From Aristolochia californica (lineage: Eukaryota > Streptophyta > Magnoliopsida > Piperales > Aristolochiaceae): a stretch of 64,000 bases of DNA. Below, piece after piece: positions 24,801-34,989 of this stretch. The translations under genes were made by a program, and so were the position numbers. The notes beneath the pieces were generated by a model, which made no database searches, had not been told where the DNA came from, and saw only the letters and a list, made by a program, of their open reading frames with translations. Numbering within the stretch: the stretch's first letter is position 1; each line of letters opens with the position of its first letter. The stretch lies in assembly GCA_029961685.1 (NCBI GenBank), contig JARWKL010000016.1, positions 3,411,207 to 3,475,206 on the forward strand, in the 5' to 3' direction.

Positions 24801-27800
24801 AAATGCCTTCTTATATGGTGATTTGGAAGAAGAGGTATATATGGAGCAACCTCCAGGATATGTTGCTCAGGGGGAGAGTATGCAGACTTAAGAAGACAAT
24901 TTATGGGTTGAAGCAGAGTCCACATGATTGGTTTGAAAAATTCAGCCAAGTTGTGGTATCTATGGGATTCTCGAGGAGTCATTGTGATTACTCCTTGTTT
25001 GTGATGAAGATGTCCTCTAGAATTATAATGCTTTTGGTTTATGTAGATGATATTATATTATCTGGGAGTGATATTTCTGGTATAGAGGATACTAAGTCTC
25101 GTTTGTTTGCACATTTTCAAACTAAAGACTTGGGACCGTTGAAATATTTTCTGTGCATTGAAGTGGCAAAAAGTAAATAAGGTGTTGTGATGACATAACG
25201 TAAGTATGTAACAAATATGCTTCAAGAGTGTAGTTTGTTGGGAGCCAAGCCAGCTGATACCACAATGGAAGTGGGACATGATCTCCATGATGAGCAGAGT
25301 GCTGAATTAAATGATAGAACATAGTATCGGAGGTTAGTGGGAAAGTTAATTTATGCAACAGTTTCTAGACCTGACATTTCTTTTGCAGTAAGTATAGTGA
25401 GCTAGTTTATGGAACATCCTTGAAAAATACACTTAGAAGCTGCATAAAGAATTTTGAGGTATTTGAAAGGTGCACCAGAAAAGGTCTTTTCTTTAGACCT
25501 AACAATCATATGAAGATAAATGTTTTTTTTTTATGCAGATTATGCAAGGTTCATACTAGACAGGTAGTCAACTTCTGGATATTGTGTCTTCCTAGGAGGA
25601 AATTTGGTTTGTTGGAGAAGTAAAAAGTAAAACGTTGTAGCTTGGTCTAGCGCAAAAGCTGAATACAGGGCGATGGCTCACAAAGTGAGTGAGTTGATGG
25701 GGGTTAGGTCAGTCTCATGGGAGCTGGACATCAATCAGGATGAGCCAATGGATATGTTTTGTAATAATCAAGCTGCAATCTTTATTGCAAGTAACCCGGT
25801 TTTCCATGAGAAGAATAAACATATAGAAGTGGATTGCCACTTCATTCGAGATGTGGTGATGAAAAAGGAGGTAGTAACTCTGTTTGTTCAGTTTGGAGGT
25901 TAGTTAGAAAATGTCTTCACCAAGGCCCTTGGCAAGCGAGAGTTAATATCATTCTGCAACAAGCTGGGACTCTTGGATATATGCATTCCAGCTTGAGGGG
26001 GAGTGTTAGAAAATACATTCAGAGATATTTTGGTCATTTTAATACATATGTGGTTAATTTTCTTTATGTAATATTATTCTACATGTTAAATTATGTCAGT
26101 GGTTAAATTTTCATGTAAATAGGATCTGTAACTAGGGAGATATAAGGCGTTTGATGTTTTATCAAGTGTATAGGGGTATTTTTGTAATTTGTAACTCAAA
26201 ACAGTTATTTAAGATGTCTGGGAATTCGTGCACAATTCCATACGAAGCCTTTTCAGGCTCTTCAGAAAATTCTTCTTCTCCTTTCTCTTTTTCTCTTAAT
26301 TTTCTCCTCTTCCTTTACCCAAATCTTGATTTTTACAATCTTCTACTGTTCTGATTTGTTATTTATATCACTCTTACCGTGCAAATCATATAGCTTGCAG
26401 AGGATCAGTTTATCGTGCACTGGGACTTATGGTGGCTGCCTCACCTTGCGCACTAGCTGTTGCTCCTTTGGCATATGCAACTGCAATAAGTTCTTGTGCT
26501 AGTAAGGTATGAGCCGTTGAAGTATCCTGATTAATTTCAATATGTTTTGGGTGGAACTGCTTGTTATTGTAGAAATCCTTGCTCTATTTATTGATTTGTC
26601 TACAACTCTGCACTGCTTCAAATCATGCTTTCCTCTCTCCTCCATGGCTTTGACAGCATTGTTATAGCACTAGTCTTTTGGCCCATAATGCCTTGAGGTA
26701 GGGGGCTGAGCAAGTGCACTGTGTCAAGCACTTGAAATTTGTCCAGTTGATGTTTTTACCCTGCGAATAATTCCTATTTGCTTGAATAAGTAACATCTTC
26801 TGCAATAGTTTGTTAATAAATTGCTTCGTGAGAAAAGGAATCCTAAAATTTTATCCGAGGATTTGCCAGAAATTTGGAGATTTGGATGATATTTCTCAAC
26901 TTCTGTATGTTATATTGATGATTTGTGTTTCTTTTTCTTTGTAAGTTTTCTAGGTAATGTTTGTTTGTCTTTTAGGGGATTTTGCTGAAGGGTGGACATG
27001 TCTTGGATTCTTTGGCTGTTTGTCACACCATTGCATTTGATAAAACTGGTACTTTGACAACTGGTGAGCTTATGTGCAAAGCAATTGAGCCAATTCATGG
27101 ACATGCTGAAGGTTCAGATAGAATAGTTGCATCTTGTTGTATACCTAGTTGTGAGAAGGAAGCTCTTGCTGTTGCTGCTGCAATGGAAAAGGGGACTACA
27201 CATCCTATTGGAAGGTGACTGTTCTTGCAAATAGAATTCTACTGGTTTTATCTATTCTTCTTTTCAGCTTGAGATGTTATTTTTATTGCCATTATTGACT
27301 TTCATAATGAAATGGTGCAAAAACTTCTTAAATGATTAGTAGTTTGTTGGAGTGATTATGGGATATGCTGGGTGTACTACCAAAATTTTCATAATTTTGA
27401 GCATGCTTTTCATTGTCCATGTTGCCTAGTGGTGCTAGGTAGACATTTTAATAGTGCTAGAGATTAAAAACGTTTAACTATTTAAGGGTTAACAACTGAC
27501 AATTAGAAACTCTTTCTTTTGTTTTTTATACTCTCTATCCTTGGAAATACTTTCCTCAAAATTAGTGTAACATGGAGAAAGATTTAAAGTTTCTTCATAT
27601 TTTTTCATTTTCTTTAGTTTGTGTAGCTTGAGATTAGTGAATCTTGCACAAGACATTCTGCATAACAAAGGTTTAGTAAAATTATTTTATTTTCCTTGGC
27701 AATCTTTTGTTGTTAGTAAATTTTATCATAGAGCTATTTCTTATCTATTTCTTTTTCCAAGAATTTCAGAGCTGTTGTAGATCACAGTCAGGGGAAAGAG

Positions 27801-30800
27801 CTTCCTTATGTTTCTGTTGAAAGCTTCGAGTCTCTACCGGGTAGAGGTCTTTGTGCAACTTTGACTGGTCTCAAGGTATTATAAATTTATTTATTTATTT
27901 TTTATGAAATGTGATTTTATTAAGAGAGCAAAAAACGAGGAGCTAACTCCCGACAACAAGAGATTGCAAGGAGGATCCTTGCTTGGCTAAAGCATTAGCC
28001 ACAAAATTTGCTGATCTCGGAATGAGAGACCAAAAACAATAAAAAAGATTGACAATATCCAAAATCTCAAAAAAGGTATCCCAATGGCGCCACAGAGGTG
28101 AAGAGACATTCTCGCACCAGCCGATCACCACCTTAGAGTCTCCTTCGATCAGGATTGGCCCGGATCAATGATCACGAAAAACACAAAGTCCATTAAGAAG
28201 ACTTTGAAGCTTGGCCGTCGTGGAGTCCGCAATACCGAGAGGGCCGGAGAAGGAGACGATCTGGTTCCCAAGAGAATCACGAATCACGCAACCCGCTAAG
28301 CCAGGGTTACCGAGAGAAGATCTGTCAAAATTCAACTTAAGGACACTAGCCGGTGGCGGGGTCCAATCACAGATGATAAGGGGCTTCGAAGAAGTGTGGA
28401 ACTGGGCAAGGCACCTCCAATTATTTCTGATGGATGATCCCGAGAAGGGGGAAAAGGCTTTTCGAGAGTGAAGCCAAGTAGCAATATTGCCTGAGATGGT
28501 TTCAATTACTCTATCTTGAGTGATGAATTTGACATTGAATCTTCTTTGATTGCGCTCTAGCCAAAGACCCCAAGGGATGAATGCAGATAAAACAAAGATC
28601 ATCGATTTTCCAAGACAGGGGATAGGAGTCCCTGCAAGCATTCGGCAGGTTATTTATATCTACTGCTGCTGTAATTGTCCTGCTCATTACCATATTTTAT
28701 TGATGGAAGAGCTCTTTGGGGTGGGGTGGGGGTGGTTTGTTCTTCCCTCAATCATGGTTGGTGTTGTTGTTGGACCAGACTTGCTTAAAATGGCAAACAT
28801 TGGAACATACTAACAATAGCTGGATTATTGATCCAAAGCCTGATCCAGTTAATTGGTTCATCAGGGTGACAGGTTCACAGGGCAACCCTTTCAAGAATAT
28901 TCTCTTCGTATTCATCTCACTCGTAATCTTCAAAACATTGCTTACAATGAAACTATTATCTGGAAGCAGCGTGCCAGATTCCGCTGGCTGGCCGAGGGTG
29001 ATTGAAAAATTCTTTCACTCCATTGCCTCAGTCCGGAGGAGGGCTAACCGAATCACTTGTCTCAACATTGAGGGATAGGTGAATTCGGACAGACCCTCCA
29101 TTACTAATGCGATGGTGAGGTTCTTTGCAGGCCTCTACATTGAGGACCGATTTGACAGGCCAATCTTCCAGCGTATTAGCCCCAACTTGGCCACTCTTTT
29201 GGAGCTTCCTTTTTCCAATGCGGAGATTGACGTTGCGGCTCTTGGTCTGCCTACCGACCGTGCCCCCGGGCCCGATGGGTTCAATGGAGAATTCTATAGA
29301 CACTGCTGGATGGAAATCCTTGATGACGTCTACGCCTTTACCAACAATTTCTACAACTGTGGTATTACATATTGGGTGCTTGGATCCTCCTTCATAGCTT
29401 TGGTCCCCAAGAAAATCAATACCGAGATCCCTTCCAACTTCAGACTCATCAGTCACACCACCAGCTCCTACAAATTAATTGCGTGGCTGTTGGCTAGTCA
29501 GCCCCTTAGTGACCTAATTTAATATGCATTAAAACCCTAGAACCTAAAATCCTTGCTGTCACTTTTCCTGTTGTTAGTCTTTTATTCCTCAAATCAGGGT
29601 GTAGAATGCTATTAGATGTGCCATTAACAAAATATTAATAGAAATGGTTTATAAGGAGGATCATTCCTTTATAATTTTACATTGTTGGTTATAGTCAGGA
29701 GGTCAACCTGGTGAACTGTTGAAGGCATCGCTTGGTTCTGTGGACTACATTGCTTCCCAGTGTAATTCTGAGGCTGAATCAGAGAAAATAAAGGAAGCAG
29801 TCGGTACATCCACTTATGGCAGAGACTTTGTTCATGCAGCATTATCTGTTAACAGAAAGGTTCGTCTCCTCCAAAAATAGCTAAAGGCTTAAATGGGCTT
29901 CTTTGGCAGCTTATTTCCAATATATTGTTCTATCATTTGCCTTGCGTTGGTGGTTCATCATTGATGCTTGACATAGTTTTATGAAGGCTATCCTTTCTTC
30001 TACTGGCTTTTAAATTATGCTTATTTTATCCTACTGACAGTTTCTTATGGATGATGAAGGTAACACTTTTCCATTTTGAGGATAAGCCTCGTCCTGGTGT
30101 TTCTGAGGTTATAGCCACATTGAGAGATCAGGCAAAGCTACGAATAATGATGCTAACAGGCGATCATGAGTCCAATGCATGGAGAGTTGCAAAGGCTGTG
30201 GGAATAAAGGAAGTCTACTGCAGCTTGAAGCCGGAGGATAAACTCAATCAAGTGAAGAACATTTCAAGGGAAACAGGTGAGTCTTTAATACTTTACTATT
30301 TTATCTAGTAGACTTGGCTGTTTCTTACTGCTGGTATTTTTTTTTTTTTTGGTAATCTGTTGTGGTATTTTCAGATACTTTGTTTTTTGAATTAGTGCAT
30401 AATAGGTGCTGATGAAATACATTTGAAAACAGCTGTAAGTTTTTATTTTTTTTAAATGGTAGTTATCCTCTACTAGTATTAAATGCATGGGCTCAAAATT
30501 TAAATTTGAAAGCATATTTAAACTTTTTATCAATTCAATATTGTGATGATGGGGAAGAAGCAGCACATTTTATCTGCTTTTCTGAGATCTAAAGGCCAAT
30601 TCTTTGAAATTTAGGAACAGATACTTTTTTTTTTTTTTGAAATGTTGATAATTTTATTTCAAAGAAAGAGAAGATACATAAAGGGAGACCTCCCCTAACA
30701 AATTTAGGATCAGATACTGTCTCCACTCTTCCTTTATAGTCTGTTTTCTCAATTGATCAATTGCCTTTTACCTAAATCCAGATGCTTTTTTTGTCATTTG

Positions 30801-33800
30801 TTAATTGATGCTGTCATCTGGAGCATTTGGGAAGAAAAAAAAAAAAGAATTTAAAATCTTAGGATCCAAAACCAACTGGTATTGTTATAAAAACTATCCA
30901 CAATGCCATCATTTGGGTTGACAAATTTCCCCAAGTCCATCAGTTTTGTTGGTACTTTTTATTCAGGACACTTGGAGAGTTGCTGCTTCCTCCAATTTTG
31001 AGAAAAGCTGCCGCTTCCTCTGATGTGTAAATTTTGGAGGTCCTTGAGTGAACTTCTCCAAGCCATTGATGGTGGAGGGTGTCTCTGCTGTCATCATTAG
31101 TTGCAATACTATGCATAGGGGTTGCAATGTTTCTTGATGTCATATTCTAACATTCTACCATCCACTTAAAAGTTGAATATAGATTGAAAATATTTATCCA
31201 CGTAAGGATTTACCAACTTACCATTTTGCCTCCGATTTGCTGAATAAAAATAGGGAAAACTTTACAATTTTTAACCCCAATACTTCATTTGTAAGTACAA
31301 GAAAAAAGTGCTCTGTAAATAGAAGATGCTTTCATTTTACTCAAATTTTAGTTAAAGATAACTAAATTATATGTTTAACTAATAGTTTTACATGCTTTAT
31401 ATATTTTTATATTCTTCTGCAAGTTTTGTTATGATTTTGTCATGATTTATGCATTATATTTAAAAGTTGTGTTCACCAATTTATTAACCGATTACCCATT
31501 TATCTGCAGTTAATCAAGTGAATAATTTGCTAATGAAATACCCCCTTATCCAATTTTGAATAAAATGGGTGCTGGAATAGGTTTTGGATTAAGGGATATT
31601 TTATTTTTCTTTGCCATCCCTAACTATACATGGTCCTGCTGAGGCTGCTTCTTTGGTTCGTTGACAAGATCTTGGATATTTCTGTGAACTAGTACTTGTT
31701 TGCATTGTTGAAGAAGCCTATGACGTGACTGACTCTCTTGTAAGAGATGAGTTCTTCAGCAAGGTCTTTTTGTTCAAAGTTTCATCCTTCTTGGATTGAA
31801 CTTTTTTTAGTTAGTCATTTCAGTTTTTGTCAGTACTTTTCTTTATTTTCTTAGCGTTGTTTTTCCCCTTGGAATCTATTTTTTGCTTTACAAAGCTTCT
31901 TGCTCTTACTCATAAAAGAAATTAGGCTTTAAATGGGATATTGCCATGCATGTATTTCTTCCATACCTTGCTAAATCTAATTGTTTGGTGCATCACTGGT
32001 TCTTCCTTCCTCTTATCCCATGGAAAAGTGTCCTGGAACCTGGCAAATGGTTTTTACACTATCTCGTATTAGATTCTGATAATTACATCTAAAAGATCCT
32101 TCGTTGTCTACTTGAATTTTCCCGTGCAATGTGACTTGGTTAATCATTAGCTGTTCTTTATGATCCATGATTAAAGAAATCTGTACTTTGACAGGTGGAG
32201 GTTTGATAATGGTGGGTGATGGTATAAATGATGCACCAGCACTTGCTGCATCCACTGTGGGTGTTGTTCTTGCTCAACGTGCCAGTGCTACTGCCACAGC
32301 AGTCGCAGATGTGCTTTTATTGCAAGATAATATTTCTGGTGTACCTTTTTGCATTGCTAAAGCTCGTCAAACAATCTCATTGGTATGTTACCTGTTTGCT
32401 AGTTGTCTTATTATTGTGTAAGAGTTCTTTCCATTGTTCATTTGCCAACAGTGCTAATCATGGTTTTCCAACCCGGTGGATTGACCCCCAACTGGGCTGG
32501 TTCAACCTGGATTTTCATGGGGTCGGGTCTGGGGATTGTACTTACCTATTCTATTTCGGGCGAGTCAGTGTTGAATTCAGCTCTTGACTCGAGGTCACCC
32601 GACTTGACTTGGGTGACCTGACCCAGATTTTGAAGAACCAAAGTTGGGTTGCTATCCCATGGCGGAAAACTCTGGTGCTAATAAGGGTTTTTGGTTGGCC
32701 TGCCCACTATATACATCGGCTAGTGTGTATACTTCCTGTCCATCTGGAAACTATTCTCCCAACTGAACATATAGTTTCACATGTTGTAATATGGTCTGAA
32801 TCACATTAACTATGAGGATTTGAATCATCCAATTTCTACAGATTACTTTGAGGCTTGTTCAGGGAAAAAGAAATAAAAGAAAAAGTGGTCCATATTGTAG
32901 AGTTATGGAGAAAAGAGGTTTTGGAGAAGAAAGAGAAAGTGATTGAACAGAGAAAGAAAGACAAAACTGCATTAATAGCACTTCTCTAGGAGTGAAAAGT
33001 CAACTCCTAACCCTTATATTAATCATTCTAGTAGAATATTACATAAGATGACCGAACTGCCTCTCTAATCCAATATACATGATGAAATATCTGTAAAGAA
33101 GGTATTTTTGTCATTTTCCATGTTCATTTGCCCCTCGTAGAATAGCTGTTAGCTTATCTTTATGCTAGAACTATATGATTAACTTTTTGTTTCATTCTGA
33201 GGTGTAATTAGGGAGATATGAGTGTTTATAGATTGGGGGGCATATATCTAAACCCTAATCTTAAGTGAGTTTATAAGAAGGTTTGGGGTCATTCTCCAGA
33301 ACCCACGGCTGCTACTCTATTCAATGCAGCCTTCTAAAGTTTTTCTTATTCTCTTTTTCCTTCTCTTCCCTCCTCTATTTCTGCTTATTTCTGATATTTT
33401 ACAATACATGTATATGCAGATAACAGAAAAAAATAAAGAAATAATAAAGGACACTTACACCGTACTCGTCCATGACACTTATGTAACACAGAGGGACAAC
33501 ATTACATGTGTAAAATGACTGAAATACCCTTAACTTCAACACATATTATGGTAATTTGCTTAGTTACTGGCCAATTGCAGCTCACTGGTTGTGTTTCATT
33601 TGTTTCGCTACATAGTTGAAGAGTATGAAACCTGGAAATCTGTTTTGGCTGTTTTTCCATTTAAAGCCGCTAGAAAAGAGTGTCAATGCTGAAATATTAG
33701 GCCATACAGAAAAGCACTGAAAGATGCCCTTTTTTTCTGGCATGGTGCTGCATATGAGCTTTATGATATAAATGATATGTATACTCTTTTCAGGTCAAGC

Positions 33801-34989
33801 AAAGCGTGGCACTGGCTCTGTCGTGCATTATTTTTGCCTCTCTTCCTTCTGTTTTGGGTTTCCTGCCACTGTGGCTAACGGTACAAAGATTTTCTTGCTT
33901 CTGCTCTTTGTCTATAATGTCCCACATGATCCGTTGGTATCATATAACATTTACCTCTCTTCAATGTTGTTTATATTTGAGGAAGGAGGTTCATTTTCAA
34001 ATTTTCTCCTGGTATTTTGGACATCACCTTTATTTTACTTGTCTAAAGAAACCATGTGAATGGGTGGCAATGGCTGCTAAGGTTACTAACTAGCAAGAGG
34101 TTTAAGAAAAGAGTAGTTCAAATTATGCAATTACAGGCAAAGAATAATTTGGTTCGCTTGCTTGACTAAATGGTAGCTAAGGTTTTCATGCATATACTGA
34201 TCAAAGAAGTGTTACAAATGTTTTCTCTTGTGTTCTGCTGGCCAAGTTCAAATTATTCTACACCACTCACAGATCATTACATTGTCTATGTGCTACCTAA
34301 CTTCTTTGCTTTAATAACGTACCTAAATCAACCTAAAGATTTGACAATGTTCTGTTTCTAGCACCTAACCAGTTTTCACTCGGACTCTTGTCCAAGTTTG
34401 GGCTGTTATCCACAACCCAGAATCAAAATCTAGTTTATACCATGCCTGATCAATCCAAAGCATTGCGATCGTGGTACTCTGACCTAGCAAGTCAATTCAA
34501 AAGCAAAAATTCTTTTAAATTAGCTAAATTTTAGCTCATGTTGGCATTGGTGATAGATTTAAGTTTGACATGTCATTTCCCTCAAAGCACCACTAGGGTC
34601 TGTTATCATTTTTTCCATTGAAATGATTATGCACCTCTTTTAGTTGTCAGTGGCTGACAACCAGTGCCTTACATGATGAGGAAGCTTCTGCATGAGCAGA
34701 AGTGCCTTAAATTCCTTCATTGCAGTTAGTTATTATTTCTGCAATATGTAAATCAATTCTCTCTTTCCTGAACTGATGTAATTGTCATGCATTTTTTTTG
34801 TTAATGCAGGTTCTTTTGCATGAAGGTGGTACCCTTATTGTTTGCCTAAACTCTGTTCGGGCTCTGAATGATCCGACATGGTCGTGGAAAGAGGATCTCC
34901 GGCGTATGGCAGACAGTTTGAAGGCATTCCTAGCTGTTACTCTCAACAGATTCCCTCCATTAAACACTGTCCAAGCGGCACCCTTGTAA
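15846..34989 (+). CDS. HMA1: Heavy-metal P1B-type ATPase HMA1, chloroplast envelope
   Basis: This is an ATP-driven metal pump (reported for Cu, Zn, Cd and Ca) of the chloroplast envelope. The 13 exons are 15846-16367, 19236-19386, 19476-19660, 20140-20286, 22623-22818, 26394-26506, 26976-27214, 27770-27875, 29695-29859, 30060-30276, 32195-32382, 33794-33880 and 34810-34989. They give 831 residues (Arabidopsis: 819). All junctions are GT-AG and the phases close. A plastid transit-type N-terminus precedes a His-rich stretch at 73-101 with 17 His. Catalytic landmarks are LTGE (306-309), the membrane metal motif SPC (417-419, not CPC, as is typical of HMA1), DKTGT with the phosphorylated Asp460, His-Pro (514-515), TGDH (641-644) and GDGINDAP (688-695). 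An alternative in-frame start lies at 15891. Introns total about 16.6 kb and are rich in mobile elements, yet the reading frame is intact. Confidence 0.96.
17124..17178 (+). repeat. 14-bp minisatellite in HMA1 intron 1
   Basis: The unit GAAAGAGAAGAGAA is repeated about 3.5 times in a purine-only tract. Confidence 0.8.
17580..17636. repeat. 17-bp direct repeat flanking a 23-bp A-rich insert (HMA1 intron 1)
   Basis: AAGATATAGTTTGAAAG occurs perfectly at 17580-17596 and 17620-17636. Between them lie 23 bp ending in a seven-A run plus GAAC. Confidence 0.85.
17717..17950 (-). mobile_element. TRIM-like miniature LTR element in HMA1 intron 1
   Basis: Two near-identical terminal repeats begin TGTTAGTGCCTAGCCAAGTG (17717 and 17914). 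They flank about 160 bp without coding capacity. Directly left of the right-hand repeat, 17901-17912 is GCTCTGATACCA, the complement of an initiator Met-tRNA primer-binding site, so the element would read on the minus strand. The internal part also holds a tRNA B-box-like GTTCGAATCCCCG on the minus strand, which makes a SINE-derived origin a rival explanation. Confidence 0.55.
18826..19075 (-). mobile_element. LINE RNase H tail fragment (HMA1 intron 1)
   Basis: On the minus strand around 18895-18935 the translation contains [12 protein letters not shown], the conserved end of plant LINE RNase H domains. Only this 3' part remains. Confidence 0.55.
19953..20000. repeat. 16-bp direct repeat flanking a 16-bp T-rich insert (HMA1 intron 3)
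   Basis: TATTCTTGTAACTATT is perfect at 19953-19968 and 19985-20000. The insert between them begins with a T run and continues GAGAAACGC. Confidence 0.85.
20760..20806. repeat. 14-bp direct repeat flanking a 19-bp A-rich insert (HMA1 intron 4)
   Basis: AAGTTATCAAACCT is perfect at 20760-20773 and 20793-20806. The insert is TTTAT, an A run and TG. Confidence 0.8.
21060..21300 (-). mobile_element. LINE RNase H tail fragment (HMA1 intron 4)
   Basis: The minus-strand translation around 21125-21175 gives [14 protein letters not shown] preceded by [10 protein letters not shown], resembling the end of a LINE RNase H domain. Boundaries are approximate. Confidence 0.45.
23020..23275. repeat. About 127-bp tandem duplication in HMA1 intron 5
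   Basis: Units 23020-23146 and 23147-23275 share AAATGCTTTGTATATTTT, CCAGATACAAG, AATATACGTT, GGCAGCTAT and ATCTGTGCATCTGTTGTCAC. They differ by scattered substitutions and a short indel. Confidence 0.85.
24500..25990 (+). pseudogene. Copia reverse transcriptase and RNase H remnant in HMA1 intron 5
   Basis: RT blocks run from [16 protein letters not shown] (24520) through the YVDD catalytic box (about 25040) to [19 protein letters not shown] (about 25335). The RNase H follows and ends GLLDIYIPA just before the polypurine tract. At least five in-frame breaks are visible. Confidence 0.83.
26004..26337 (+). repeat. 3' LTR of copia fragment
   Basis: It starts TGTTAGAAAATAC directly after the polypurine tract and probably ends TTTTACA at 26337, about 334 bp. 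The end is judged from the TG..CA rule only, since no second copy is nearby. HMA1 exon 6 starts 57 bp further on. Confidence 0.65.
27893..28700 (-). mobile_element. LINE RNase H and 3' end (HMA1 intron 8)
   Basis: The minus-strand ORF 28641-28165 contains [13 protein letters not shown] followed by [20 protein letters not shown], the start of the RNase H domain. The ORF at 28131-27943 continues to [19 protein letters not shown]. The element's 3' end points left. A frame break lies between the two ORFs. Confidence 0.82.
28820..29522 (+). mobile_element. LINE reverse transcriptase N-terminal fragment (HMA1 intron 8)
   Basis: The plus strand carries [14 protein letters not shown] (about 28959-29000), then [20 protein letters not shown] and the diagnostic [18 protein letters not shown] (about 29260-29310). 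It ends within [15 protein letters not shown]. Both ends are lost. Confidence 0.85.
30607..30718 (-). mobile_element. Tiny LINE 3' remnant with 19-bp target duplication (HMA1 intron 10)
   Basis: AAATTTAGGAACAGATACT (30607-30625) and AAATTTAGGATCAGATACT (30700-30718) match at 18 of 19 positions. The 74-bp insert starts with a T run and continues GAAATG..ATTTTATTTCAAAG, like the reversed tail of the LINEs in this window. Confidence 0.75.
33148..33403 (+). repeat. Possible solo copia LTR (HMA1 intron 11)
   Basis: It begins TGTTAG and ends TTTTACA. GTAATTAGGGAGATATGAG at about 33207 parallels GTAACTAGGGAGATATAAG in the LTR at 26004-26337. The downstream pyrimidine-rich architecture is also alike. 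No clear target duplication was found. Confidence 0.35.

Larger units (their letters stand above)
23640..26337 (+). mobile_element. Ty1/copia fragment with 3' LTR, 5' truncated (HMA1 intron 5)
   Basis: In order, the remnants are integrase (about 23700-24000, including LPKSYWGD-like [20 protein letters not shown]), reverse transcriptase (24500-25180, with [35 protein letters not shown] and YVDDIILSG) and RNase H (25670-25980, with [20 protein letters not shown]). A polypurine tract (TTGAGGGGGAG) precedes the LTR. No 5' LTR or gag is present. Frameshifts and stops show decay. It has the same orientation as the host gene. Confidence 0.88.
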
